A stretch of DNA of 64,000 bases from Toxorhynchites rutilus septentrionalis (lineage: Eukaryota > Arthropoda > Insecta > Diptera > Culicidae): assembly GCF_029784135.1 (NCBI RefSeq), contig NC_073746.1, positions 68,264,763-68,328,762 of the forward strand. Reading direction: 5' to 3'. Under the pieces are notes generated by a model. That model worked only from the letters and a program-made list of their open reading frames with translations, did not search any database and was not told the origin of the DNA. Positions 11,247 through 22,958 of this stretch are shown here, in pieces. The stretch's first letter is position 1. Every line of letters starts with the position of its first letter. The position numbers and the translations under genes were made by a program.

Positions 11247-12878
11247 TCTTAGTTTTTGAACGCAAACTTTCATGATATGACAGTTCACCTTTTTAACTGT
11301 CAGAATTTGACGCAATACTTTCAGATACACACTTTGTATTTACCAGGAGTACGACTAAAACGTCAAATCTCTCATATTGCCAGTGTACCCAATATTGCTG
11401 CGGTTCACTGACATTTTGGTTCTATCAATTACTGTTGTTTACAACTCGGTCCGGTTATATAGTCGAATAGTGGCTAACTTTAAATTCCATGTTAAATGTG
11501 AACACCTCCATGTGAAACCGAATTATGAAAATCGCTCATGCAGTTAGAATAAAGCAGCGCATTTTTCGATTTCAATCCTCGTAAATGATATGTTGATAAA
11601 CAAATGACGCCATATTGATTTTGATTTTGGGTAGCCTATATTCAATTGATGTCTAACCCCTGGTATTTACAAAGGAAAAATCACGCATTTCAGGGTTAAA
11701 CAACGAGACCCCACTAAAGGTTATTAATTATTATGAACATCATGTTTCATTTTGAATTGTATCATATGCTGATTCTTTATGATCAGGACAACGCCATTCT
11801 ACGATGTCGTGAGCTGTCCCAACATTTTATATATGCGCGATGGTACAGAAATGCAAGAAAATTCATAAAAAAGGTAAGTTAGGGTCAGAACTGTGTCTTC
11901 TATGTATTCGAACGACATCGAGTAATCATTTTCAATTAATCATTATTCAAATCAATTTGAATTTGTTTCCGTGTCTGCCAATCTGATAGAGAGTAAAATG
12001 CTCTACAAATACGGATGAATCATTTTGACGTTTGTTTTGCGACAAACCTTAATTTACATAGAACGATTGAATTTGAGAGGAACGGATTTAAAAATGCAAA
12101 CGATGGTTTCGATCGAATCGTGAAATCGAGTTTCAAACCAACCTTGTTTGTGGTAACAATATCGTACAGTCGCCCACAGTCTTCAAAATGCAACTCGGTG
12201 CTGATGCGCAACAAGATTTTTGTACCCAGTTGAGCTCCCACTTCTTGTGAACACATGCGCTCTGGCGAATGAGCACGCTCCGAAACACAGATGAAATGTT
12301 TGGTTGTCAGCGCCGTTCTATCGCAAAGATTTGCGCCCAGTGTTAAGCTGAGTTTTACGCTAAAATTTGCGTCGTGTTTCTATACTGCGCACTTGAATCT
12401 GGATTGCTCTCTCTGTTGAGATATTTTTATTCACACAAGCGTATACGGTTCAAATGGCGGCGGGTTGTTGTTTTTATGCTTTACTTAGAACGAACGAAGA
12501 CAAAGCGGGCACTAGAATTTGATGTGTATGCTCGTGTGTGTGTGTGTGTGTATAAATTGAGACGCGCATCACACAAGTGAGAAGAAATATTTAGTATCTA
12601 AGTTCAGCGCCGGGTACATTTTGCGCTGTCGTGCTTATGAATTTTGTGCTCTTCGCACCAAGATAGAATACGAGTTTTCTTTGAGCGCGTGCTGATGAAA
12701 ATTAAACTCAAGCGCAGCGCTGCGTTTGTTTTCTGAAAACTAATCGCCCACATCTCAGAATCCTACAGCTACAGCAACATCTTGAAAACGGCAAGCGCGT
12801 ATTTTCCACCGAGACAACAATCGAACGAAATTTATATTGATTTTCTTCATTTGATTTTTCTACTTTACGGCAAAAATA
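11247..12878. other. No gene recognised; somewhat GC-richer from 12010
   Basis: No supported coding region. The stretch 12010-12800 is less AT-rich than its surroundings and includes a GT microsatellite. It could be single-copy intergenic DNA, but I cannot assign a function. Confidence 0.4.
12534..12551. repeat. GT dinucleotide microsatellite
   Basis: Nine uninterrupted GT units beginning after GCTC. Confidence 0.9.
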
Positions 12879-13930
12879 TACAGGGAAACTTCGATATAAC
12901 GTCACTCGATATAACGTACACATTTTCAAAGTCCAAAGGAATAATTTTTTGAATATTGTTTTTTTGAAAGAACAATAAATTATCTGTATTTTGATACTAA
13001 AGCTTGAATTGTACTTTTAACCAATCCCGAAGTACAACTGTTTTGTGATTCTGGATTCTAAATGAATTAAATTTTAATCAACAGGACGAAGGGAAACATC
13101 ATGAGAAAGGTTGACTACGTCTAACCGGAATATATGGGGGGTAAAATGAAAACCTAAACACAGAACATGCAGGAAAACATGAAAGATTTCGATTGTTTAT
13201 TTCTCTAACATTTTTTACTGGATCGGAATGATGTTTGCATCAATTGATAGGGAATATTTCTACGCATCTATCGCAATTTATAAAATTTTTAATTTTTCAT
13301 TGGATAAAAAGATTGAATAGCTGTAAAATGTTAGGCGTTATCTAAACACCCTAAGGGCGATTACACATTATCCGGTTTCAAAAAGCGCCGCTGGGTTTGG
13401 ACGGATAACCGGATAACAATGTGAAAGAGTCATCGCACTACACAAAACCGTACATCATTCACATACACATACATGCATTTATTAATATAGTGGAATGACA
13501 GGTAAACATTGCAAATATTTCAGCTACATGCAGCTGATTGCATATGGGAAATCCTGAAACCACAACTGCTGCGGCAACCACGAGCCTTCCCAAATTTGTG
13601 TCCATTGGAGAGTACATTCGGCCGGGGTGTAGTACGCCAGGCCTCGCGTACACTACTTGCACATCAGAGCGGAGTTCTTATGTTAAATAAACATGAAAAA
13701 CCTACTGGACAAAAAACATGGCTGTAATAAACAGTATTTCAAAAAAACTAACTTTAGTCCAGTTGCGGTGTACTTATTCACACGCTAAGTTCTTTTATTT
13801 CCAAACATACACAACTAGCATGATTTATTTCACACGCTCTGTTGCCACATATTTTTTCAACAGTCTCAGAAACACGGTTAGAAAAAAGTGTAAAATTTGA
13901 TGAACCAATAATTATATCATTTCGTAACAA

Positions 13931-13946
13931 GGGGGGGGGGGGGGGG
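13931..13946. repeat. Poly(G) run
   Basis: Sixteen consecutive G residues. Likely length-variable and prone to sequencing error. Confidence 0.95.
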
Positions 13947-14040
13947 TACTTAATTATATGTGATATGTGTTCAGTTCCTGTGATTATCCTTAGAATTTAC
14001 CTACGAGAGAGTATATGTTTATTCATCCATTCTAGACTGT

Positions 14041-14815
14041 CTATTTTATTCCACCATTGCAGTAATTATTCTTACGATTAAAATTACATAGTAATTTTCC
14101 TTCAAACACTATCTCACTATCTCTTCGTCCAGAAAGGCGCTCAGCATACATATGTCGCAATTCCTGGTGCACGTACTCCTGGAGCAAGGACAGCTTCTCG
14201 AACGCATTTCGCTTCAACGCACAGCTGTTAATAAGCGGATCCTGGGCGATGAATGACGAATCAGAAATGCCAACAACTGGGTGATTTCGCTCTATCTGAA
14301 CCGATACTTTTGTGTCGGACAGGGGAACATCTTGATCGCCGAGCACAGATCGGACAGTTTTGGTTTGAGTTCCTCGAGTCGAGTTGCGGACACCTCATCG
14401 TCGATCGTGTTCCGGGTCAGGACGAACTGTGTGGAATACCGTATAAGAATTAGAAGAGAGAACTATTTTGGTGTATTTAATTGAACAAAAACTGACCTTC
14501 ACATTCAGCTCGATGAAGTCGCTCAAAATTTTGCCCTTGATGAACCAGTTGGAAATTTATTTCACATCCTTGATCTCGATCAATACTGATTTCGAATAAG
14601 GGAAGTTGTCTGTGAACAAAACAAAAACAGAGGTTAATTAAGAACTCGATCAATTTGTCGAAAGACACTACCCACCGTTAATAACACAATCCATGGCAAT
14701 ATACTCCATGATGCCCTCGTGCGCCTGTGACCATTGCTTCGCTTTGATCAGAAAGGTTCATCACTTAACTTGTTCCATAGCAGCGAAATAAAAATTTCGG
14801 CATCCATATCACTTG
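14041..14815 (-). pseudogene. Fragment of a spliced cellular gene, product unrecognised
   Basis: On the minus strand three coding-like blocks are separated by short intervals with proper splice borders. Block 1 (from about 14800) starts near MDAEIFISLLWNKLS and ends before GTGGGTAG. An interval of about 70 bp ends in TGTTCACAG. Block 2 reads DNFPYSKSVLIEIKDVK and, after an in-frame TAA, SNWFIKGKILSDFIELNVK, then GTCAGTTT. A second interval ends CACACAG. Block 3 reads FVLTRNTIDDEVSATRLEE, LKPKLSDLCSAIK and, after a frame change, CALKRNAFEKLSLLQEYVHQ and ELRHMYAERLS. Blocks 1 and 2 contain stops, so it is not a working gene. Because introns are kept, this is a genomic capture or an ancient host relic, not a retrocopy. 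The parent gene was not identified. Confidence 0.45.
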
Positions 14816-15344
14816 CGACTTCTGAATTGACTCCAAAACAAACAAACGTCAATACCACACATACTAATGCATGAGAGGAAAAATTGAATAGAGTAGCACG
14901 TTTTTTGCAAGAGAGGAAATACCCCGGAACAATAATTATGTTTGATAGTGATTTTATATTACAATATTGAGTTTTAGTGAAAATATCAAGAAAATTATAC
15001 AGAAATGATTAAACAAGAATCAGTACCGCAGGTTTTAAGAAATGAAATAAGTAATGAAATAAATTTTCATTAAAAATTTAAACAACTCAAAACTGTCTTA
15101 AGGTTTAATAATCTTATAGAGAATGATTTGCTTTCCCAAACTGATGTCTCCACCAGACGTCGACACTATACTACTTTCATCGCGTATAATACTTGTCCGA
15201 TCGCCGGACATGTAGTCGCAGTAGACGGCTGCATCACGGCGCCGTAAATAGGTTGGTACGGTTGAAATTTGCCATTTGGGTTTCAGACCGGTCCGGCAGA
15301 AACCGGATAATGTGTAATCGGCCTAACTGCCTCGTTTTGATTGG

Positions 15345-16442
15345 CCCGATTTACGGTTTCTCCGACATATTTTACAGTACTACTATGACAAAGGCAAAAA
15401 TGCATCTCAAGCTGCCAATAAAATTTGTGCAGTTTATGGATCCGATACAGTTTCCATTTCCACCGCACAACGATGGTTTCAACGTTTTCGTTCTGGTGTA
15501 GAGGTCGTCGAAGATGCGCCACGCTCCGGAAGGCCTGTCGTCGAAAATTGCGACAAAATCGCTGAATTAGCCGAGAAAGACCGGCATAGTAGCAGCCGTA
15601 GCATCGGCCAAGAGCTGGGGATAAGTCATCAAACCGTTATTAACCATTTGAAGAAGCTTGGATTCACAAAGAAGCTCGATGTATGGGTGCCACACACGTT
15701 GACGCAAAAAAACATCTTTGACCGTATCGACGCATGTGAATCGCTGCTGAATCGCAACAAAATCGACCCGTTTCTGAAGCGGATGGGGACTGGCGATGAA
15801 AAGTGGGTCACTTACGACAACGTGAAGCGCAAACGGTCGTGGTCGAAGCCCGCTGAAGCGGCTCAGACGGTGGCCAAGCCCTCATTAACGGCCAGGAAGG
15901 TTCTGCTGTGTGTTTGGTGGGATTGTCAAGGAATAATCTATTATGAGCTGCTTCCCTATGGCCAAACGCTCAATTCGGACCTGTACTGCCAACAACTGGA
16001 CCGCTTGAAGGTAGCACTCATGAAGAAGAGGCCATCTTTGATAAACAAAGGCCGAATTGTCTTCCATCAGGACAACGCCAGGCCACACACTTCTTTGGTG
16101 ACGCGGCAAAAGCTCCGGGAGCTCGGATGGGAGGTTCTTTTGCATCTGCCGTATAGTCCGGACCTTGCACCAAGTGACTACCACCTGTTTTTGTTCATGG
16201 CGAACGAGCTAGGTAGTCAGAAGATAGCCACAAAAGAGGCCTGTGAAAATTAGCTATCCGAGTTTTTTGCCAATAAGGAAGCGAGGTTCTATAACAGGGG
16301 TATTATGAAGTTGGCATCTCGTTGGGAACAAGTCATCGAACAAAACGGCGCATATTTGACTTAAAACAGATGATTGTAACTAATTTTATGAACAAATGAG
16401 AATTCAAAAAAAAAATACCGCAGGACTTTTTTGTTAGCCTAA
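15345..16442 (+). mobile_element. Mariner element (D34D), 5' end missing
   Basis: The right terminus is readable: ATACCGCAGGACTTTTTTGTTAGCCTAA, ending at 16442 and followed by TA, the expected mariner target. The matching left terminus (TTAGGCTAAC...) was searched for upstream and not found, so the 5' end appears deleted or diverged. It lies within E2. Confidence 0.75.
15360..16364 (+). pseudogene. Mariner transposase with one premature stop
   Basis: The frame is open well before the first ATG at 15648. It runs from about 15360 (LRHILQYYYDKGKNASQAAN) through helix-turn-helix motifs (STAQRWFQRFRSG, RSGRPV, SSRSIGQELGISHQTVINHL) into the catalytic domain. The catalytic motifs are TGDEKWV, HQDNARPH and YSPDLAPSDYHLF. 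The last two aspartates are separated by 34 residues, the mariner D34D spacing. A TAG at 16251-16253 cuts the protein, but the same frame continues to TAA at 16362-16364 (FFANKEARFYNRGIMKLASR). The true start codon is not evident. Apart from the stop and the 5' loss, the copy is well preserved. Confidence 0.85.
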
Positions 16443-17218
16443 TAGCTGACTCGCATCTTTTTTTTTTTTTGCTTTCCGGAAAGTGTTTTCCTAACACGGA
16501 TTACATAACGTTTTGGCTCAGTTATTCAAGACTACATTGAAGAATATGCCTTCATATCTTCATCTCACTGAATTTCTACCCATATCATTGGAAGATTTGG
16601 CAAAATGTTGATATCCATTTGCTGCGATAACGCCTATTGATTAAATAATATGCGTTCGGCGAACATGTCAAAATAGAAAATGAGTGCCTGAACTTCATCA
16701 AGTCAAGTAAATTCGGGATTCGAGAAGCACGTACACATGAGAGATACGAACTTCAGAGGGAAATGTAAAATATAATAATCGTTTGATAACTCTTCCGTCG
16801 ACATATTTTGTAAATCCTAGGCATCATACAAAACGTAAAAGGACAGTAATTTTATGTACTTGTAATGAAGAACATAATCTATCACAATGCATGAATTGAC
16901 CTTACAAGGCATTTGTTCAATCTTTTTACTCACAAATCAAATATATTGAATTCAATTCAATTCGGAAATTGTTTTATTCAATCAAAAATTTATTCAATAC
17001 AAATAAATGATTACTAAACTAAGATAGTCCCACGTCAACCTTGCGGTTATATCTAAGATATAACCCACCCATTTTTTCATTAACCTTACTCTAACAGCAA
17101 CACAATAAAGTAACATAATCTACGTTTGTAGGTTCTTTATTATGCTTCGATATAACGTACAATTCGATACAACGTGTAATTTTGAAAGCAAAATGTACTA
17201 TATGTCGAAGTTACCCTG

Positions 17219-19670
17219 TATTACTTCTTTCGCTTTACGTTTAAATTTTTAGAGATCAAACATATCAGTTACATCAATGAAATACATTGAATCAAGAAAC
17301 ATTACACATTTTCGTTCTAATCTTTTCATTCGTTCTGTTTTGTTGATCACATTCGAATAATTTTATAGATCATTGAAACATTCAAACACGTTTACAAAAC
17401 ATTATATATGTTTCATTAAAAGCCATTAACACATTTAACATTTTCACTAGGAATAATTCATATGGCACGTTTGCCGGGTCAGCTGGTTTGCTTATAAAAT
17501 GTGGCAAGCTCTATGTGATCGCTATCAAAAAATAGCAAGAGTTCCGTAACGGTTTAAAAAAAAATTCGAATTTGCAAAAAAAAAAAAGAAATTATAAAAA
17601 CCGATTTTACTTTACTCATCTTCATTTCCAAAATTGGAATGGACAGAATCAAATATCGTATCACAGCTTATCTACATTTACAAAGTTTACTTCCGGAAAA
17701 TAAATATTTCAATGAAACAAGAAACTTCACATATATGCTTCGTAAGTATTCAAATGTGCTTGTAAATATAGTACGATCGAATTTTTATCCCAATAAAGCC
17801 AACCACGAAAGCTCATCCAACCTTCCCACGCATCTGTTGATAACTACCAAATTCCATCAATGTCGAAAAAGTACCTCCCATATATACATTTCTTTTTATT
17901 TCCAAGCAACTACTTAGGCCACTGCAAACGCCCATCTCTCCTTTAGTCTCCTCGGCCCCGGGACGAGTCGCATCTATTCCATTCGGTCTGATGGAGCTTT
18001 CAATTTCCTGAAAGTTTTATTTGATGTTTATCCACTTGACTACTCCTCCACCTCGCGCGCTCTTTCGGCTTCTTTTTTTGGCCAAGGATGAGAGCAGGGA
18101 TCGAGGACGAGATGCTACTGCAGTTTCCTCAACCTCAAAAGCCTAATATTAATAAATTTCGCCGAACGGCAAAAGCAAATATCGAAGGTAATTGCGCACT
18201 TGGTTCTTCCTCCCCGCCGTAGCTTGCTCCCTCAGACCTTGAGTCGCTGTGCACAGATAAGCATCTCGGCTGGGATGCTGTTGTGTGTCTTTCGAATCGT
18301 CTTCATGGTCGGAAAAATATGAATACTTTCGCCGGCTGCTAAGATTTGGGAACACCATGGGAGAGCATATCTGTTTGGGCTGAAAGCGGCCCATAAAAGT
18401 GGAGCGCCGAACGTATATATGCATGCTGGGAAATCATTGGTACTTCACCTGAGGAAAAAGGCTGTCGCATTTTGGACTACTCCTGCTGACGATGTACTCG
18501 ATATACTTACAATAATTGTACTCATCGTTTGTATTGAGAGACGGAATGGAAGAAATGCTCTGCTCCACCTCTTGACTGAACTCAAGACGAACGGTCCCAT
18601 AAAACGATGATATCCTTCTTTGCTGCGACCTCTCCGAGGCGGGCTTCGGCCGAATCCGAATCCGATGGGAAGCTGTGCAGATGGAGAAACGGTGCCCTCG
18701 AGCGCGCCACAAACTGGAACAGAAGAAAACTCTTGAAATTTCATTTCGTGTATTACTATATAAATAAAATCTAATACTTTCATTTACTTAATAATGGAAG
18801 CTTGTTATTTATTTTGCTTTTCTCCGCCGGGAATGGTAGCTTCCTAGCTTGCGCAATAATGAGAGCGCGTTGGAATACCTGTCCCTAAAGATGCTGCGTG
18901 CAAGGTGGGTTGGGGGGCGGTTGAGTTAAAATGGAATTGCGATGGAGACGCGTGGCAGCGGCTACGAATCCCCCTCCCCCCCTCATTGTACACAGGTATG
19001 AGGTATGGGCGCTCCAGCATCATTTATCATCGCGTTTCCCGCACCCGAGTGATGCGATAAGTCCGACAAAAAACGTTTTCCATCTACCGTTATCGTGAAA
19101 TTGCTATCACCAGAGGGGGAGAAAAAACATTGGCCGAGTCACAATCATTATTTAAATTAATAATTTCGAGGAAGTGCAATGGAAGAAGGAGCGCGATTGT
19201 TAAAGTCCGAGCTGCATTATGTACATTTCAATATCTTACTTTTCTAAAATTTTTATTTTGTTTCTCCAAAGGGTCATTTTCTTCAGTTTGATTCATTTTT
19301 ATCATGATTTTGAAGTTGAATTATTTTGTTTTTACCCATCCAAAAAATGTTATTCGACATTCCTTGTATTCGGTATCTCTGAGAAAATTCATATGAGTAA
19401 AACTGTCATATAGCTGTCCAGGTGATCTTCTTGTTGACAGAAGGTTTATATATTCGTATGTTCTTAATGTTAGACGAGACCTAAATAACTAAAGGCTGGT
19501 CGAAAGTTTTTCTTGCTAATAAAGTCTTTGAACTCGTACATGGTGAATTAACTCGCGAAGTGAGGATCCTGAGATGTATCTTTCAGGCCTGAACTCAAAC
19601 TGATGCAAACTGAACATTTGCCTGATTCAAACATTTGTTGCCAACTCGAAGAAAACCCGATTGAAGAACA
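17219..19670. other. No gene recognised; GC-richer block 17920-19060
   Basis: Open frames at 18149-18783 on both strands lack recognisable motifs. The stretch 17920-19060 is clearly less AT-rich than its neighbours and is not seen elsewhere in the window, so it could be single-copy regulatory DNA or unannotated exons. A degenerate Helitron-like 3' end (TTTGCCGGGTCAGCTGGTTT) lies near 17470-17490. Confidence 0.4.
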
Positions 19671-19679
19671 ATATACAAA

Positions 19680-20190
19680 CTAGCAGTCGAAGGTTGCGTA
19701 GGTACATAAATACTCTTCAAATCGGATTCATCATCTGTTTGGAAGTTTATTAATGAAGCGGAAGAACTTCATACAAATTGAGGACAAGTAAATATATTTA
19801 TCTACTTTTCCAAATCATCTCAACGCTATCTTCTGCCACACTCTTTTTCGATTTTTTGTCCAAACGTGTATAAAGGGAACTCACCTCAACCCTCACACCA
19901 GTAAATTGACATTCTATCATTTTATAATCTACGGTTCCAGGCCCTTGTGGTGAATGAACAAATCATTCATAAAGCACTCAATCTAGTAGACGCATCGAAA
20001 GGACCTAGTCCTGATCGTATTCTGTCTCAATGAATAATTGCGCAGCGGTGCTCGCCAGACCCGTTTCACCTATTCACAACCTGTATCTGCGTGAAGGTAT
20101 CTTTCCAAAAGTTTGGAATGTTGCACCCACAAAACGAGTAGCTTTCAAAATTTCGAAAATTATCATTCGATTTCTATTTTGATCTGACTA
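19680..20190 (+). pseudogene. Non-LTR reverse-transcriptase fragment
   Basis: Translated in shifting frames it gives a VWKFINEAEELHTN-like linker, then ALNLVDASKGPSPDRI (the K-x-P-G-P-D-x-I motif at the start of LINE reverse transcriptases) and a degraded PFHLFTTC...FPKVW-type block. Stops and frameshifts are frequent and it ends before the fingers motif. It is an old Jockey/R1-type relic just upstream of E3. Confidence 0.5.
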
Positions 20191-20349
20191 GCAGACGTGC
20201 TAGAAGGATTGTACTACACGGCTTCGTTGATAAAATGCGTGACAGCTGAAACTGTAATGTTAAACTATTTACGCGACTTCAGTTCCCAATTGTAAATATG
20301 ATGCTGATCTCTCCATTGGAAAGATCATGTCTGATAAAAAATTATAGGA

Positions 20350-22249
20350 GGTTGTGTCCAAGATACGACCGCATTGTTGATGTAGAACTACGCTGTTATT
20401 TTATATAAGTCGCTTGTTTATACCTTCGGATATTATTCTATAATGCTGTGAAATTTTAGAAACAACTGCTTAGTAGAATAATCTCTGAAATGATTTTTTC
20501 AATGAATCAGTTGACGATAATTGATTGATGATTCATTCTTGCCCTCGCAAAACAATCGTAAGTCGCAATTTATTTCATGTCAATGCATTGAAAATTTACC
20601 TCGAAGGCTATTCCGGTGTCCTTTTTCGAAATTGACATAGACTCGGCTACAGTCGATTATATACATGTTGCACCAGCACCATTATTCCATATCTCATAAC
20701 TACATCAATATATCTTTGGCACCACATGTAAACAACAACAATGACAACACTTGCAAGTATCAAATATCATACTACATGTTATTTAGTATTGCCTCAAAGG
20801 AATCGCACTACTACTAGCAATAAAAACATTTCTCATCATTTTGCGCTATTCTCAAAAGAAACGCTTCTGTTAATATTACTGGCCTCGAAAAGAGTTGCAT
20901 TACTTTCTCATGCTCGAGATAAGCGCAGCTGTCTCCCTTAGTGGAGAAAGTTTGCCTACTGGCGAGCAAAACCTAATCACATACAAAATTCCAGAACATT
21001 TACTTTCTTGAAGACTAAACAAGAGAAATAAACTCTTTTTGTTAGTAACAACCTCGAAAACAGTAGCAATGCTTCATTATGATCAATATTAGCGCAAATG
21101 CAATCCTAGTTGAAGGCAGTTTTGCGACTGGCACGCGAACCAAAATAACTTATAACATTCCAGTAAGATATTCAAGATGCTTAGTATTCCCAAATAATTT
21201 TTTGGTGCACAACCTTAACGTCTGCTTCGCCATAACGTCAGTTTAATGCATTGATGCATACTCAAAGGCACAAACGAAGCCCTTATGAAGACGGAAAATA
21301 AACAATGTTAACTGCTTGGAAAAAGACCGAATTATGCCACACAGCTTGTACTTTGCTGTAACACCCATCGATGCGAATTCGCTGATGAGTTTGTCAAGAG
21401 CGACCGCCTTCACCACCAGCGGGAGGAGCTTGATTTTGGTTGCTGCTTGGGCGTTTACATTTTCGACCGACGCGCCGAAATCGCCTACTTCGCTGTTGTT
21501 CGGTGCGGTGTCACATTCGTGAAGGCTCGGTTCAGTGCGAGCGTTTTTCACTGCATCATTAGATGACGCTTACCTCGAAATTTTATTCCCTTCTGGCAAT
21601 GCGTTCGTTTTTTGCAGGGCTCGAGCCTGCCTTCCTCTTCTTCTTGCTCATCGCACACTACGCGAAGCGTCCAATTTATGACGCGGAGAGAAGAACACAC
21701 GATACGAATAACGCGAAAAACGAACAGAAAAATCAAACGACGATTTCCAAGTTGGATTACCACTGGTGGGGTCCAATCTTAGATCGAAGCGCAGCGAAAG
21801 CAAAGTGAACTGGATTACTCAACAGTCCGATGCCGAATGAAAGTTTGCCTCAGCGAGATTCACTGTTTATACTCTAGTCAAGTATTCCCCTTCATTCTTC
21901 TTCTTCTCCTTTGTTCACGGAGACTTTAAATCCTACGATTTCCCCTCCGTTGGTCGTCGATAAGTTGCTCGTTATTGATAGCTCTGTTCGGGAAAGCACT
22001 CAAATGGACAGGACAAATGTATGGGAAAATAGAAACACTTAAAGTTTTCATGGATTTTAACCATTTACTAACAAGGGGATTTTAATGTATGGCATATTAA
22101 ACAAATCTTACGGAATCTTCGATTCGTTTAGTATGTAAATCGCCAAAATCCGTTCGCGGCAAAAATAGTTATTAAAGTTAACTTTATTTCATAGAAACGT
22201 GACCTGCTTTCTGATTTGACACCCTTAATGAAAGACGTAGTTCTACGTC
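20350..22249 (+). mobile_element. HP-family element E3
   Basis: The left end is the hairpin GGTTGTGTCCAAGATACGACC (20350-20370), then GCATTGTTGATGTAGAACTACG. The right end is CACCCTTAATGAAAGACGTAG, closing the palindrome GACGTAGTTCTACGTC (22234-22249). It is closely similar along nearly all its length to the inverse of E9 (58739-60812), including the reading frame at 21243-21551. It has no transposase, so it is presumably mobilised in trans. Confidence 0.75.
21243..21551 (-). CDS. Conserved 102-codon frame in HP elements E3 and E9, function unknown
   Basis: An ATG-started frame of 102 codons in E3 is matched by a frame of exactly the same length in E9 (59515-59823, +). There are several substitutions and no indels. 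The predicted protein is Ala/Val/Lys-rich in the middle (AQAATKIK, VVKAVALDKLISEF) with no signal peptide or membrane segment evident. I do not recognise it. The opposite strand is also open over part of this span, so which strand is coding, if either, is unresolved. Confidence 0.25.
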   Translation of the reverse strand: MKNARTEPSLHECDTAPNNSEVGDFGASVENVNAQAATKIKLLPLVVKAVALDKLISEFASMGVTAKYKLCGIIRSFSKQLTLFIFRLHKGFVCAFEYASMH

Positions 22250-22910
22250 AAAAATTAGGGAGTTCTTCTTCTGTAATTGTAAGATGTGAAGAGATTTCAT
22301 TTAAACGCACGTAATTGACGAATTGATTGAGAATATCACATTTGGGAATCCCATCAAGGCGCATTCATGATATTTTTTTTCAATGTGTCACCTAGAATAA
22401 TTTTTCATCATCAAGCACGTTATAGGTAATTTAGGAAAAATAATTGATCACAACCTTGTCACGCTTGATCTATAGTACAATGGATATGTGCGATTCGATT
22501 CCTCCGTATAGTTTATTGTTTATTGCATGCACAGAGTATGCTCAATTAAGTGCTTGAAGGGCCTCATTTGAAGTTTAAGTTCCGCCTTTGCACAAAAATG
22601 GCATTGAGCGAAAATTCAAAGACATGTCATTTGCTATATCTGTTCTGATCTTGCTCTAGCTAGCGTGCAGTCAGGTTTCACCTAACATGAGAAACTGTTG
22701 AATATCTAGTTACCGACACTATATAGCTGACTAAATGATTCGAATGGATCTTGTTTTTGCTTTTTCCCAATGTATCAAGAGGACCAATAATTGTGTGGAA
22801 CATGGATGGATGTTTCACAAAAAGCGATTCAACGATCTTGGGAGATATATGATCGGTAGAGTTTGTTGAAATCATTAATAAATCCATAGATTCCATCATA
22901 TGTATCAATC
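22250..22910. other. No gene recognised
   Basis: AT-rich spacer. The minus-strand frame at 22678-22908 has no recognisable motif. Confidence 0.45.
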
Positions 22911-22958
22911 AGTGTTGCTACATTTTCATTTGTACCAGAGGGGTTAAAAACTTTCCCA

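Larger units (their letters stand above)
13112..17067 (-). mobile_element. HP-family element E2
   Basis: Inverted relative to E8. It starts with the partly deleted right-end motif TTGACTACGTCTAACCGGAA and continues with sequence alignable to the E8/E10 right end (ATATGGGGGGTAAAATGAAAA, then GCATCAATTGATAGG and TCTACGCATCTATC). It ends with CCCACGTCAACCTTGCGG and the hairpin GGTTATATCTAAGATATAACC at 17045-17065. Inside are a spliced-gene fragment (14041-14815) and a mariner (to 16442). Confidence 0.6.
12881..17218. mobile_element. Pogo/Tigger-type element split by E2
   Basis: The left terminus CAGGGAAACTTCGATATAAC (after TA at 12879-12880) pairs with the right terminus ending CGAAGTTACCCTG at 17218, followed by TA. 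Only 12881-13111 and 17068-17218 belong to it. The rest is the inserted HP element E2. Related fragments are at 32339-32400 (same left terminus) and 39540-39745 (interior, including TTTTAACCAATCTCGAGATA and GATGCTTCGATATAACGTAC). The classification rests on the terminal sequence and TA target only. Confidence 0.6.

Noticed and set aside
15001..15060. Left terminus of the mariner at CAGTACCGCAGGTTTT
   Set aside because: Only the CCGCAGG core agrees and its orientation does not pair with the right terminus. No TTAGGCTAAC is present.
17460..17490. Helitron 3' end (GCCGGGTCAGCTGG)
   Set aside because: The CTAG terminus is absent and no 5' TC start with the usual A/T-rich leader was found in range.
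18149..18783. Overlapping frames on both strands as a possible cellular gene
   Set aside because: No recognisable domain, no consistent splice pattern, and mutual overlap. Left as unannotated GC-richer DNA.
21243..21551. Histone H1 identity for the 102-codon HP frame
   Set aside because: Only a short Lys/Ala-rich resemblance; no globular winged-helix domain of H1 is visible. Kept as an untested idea.
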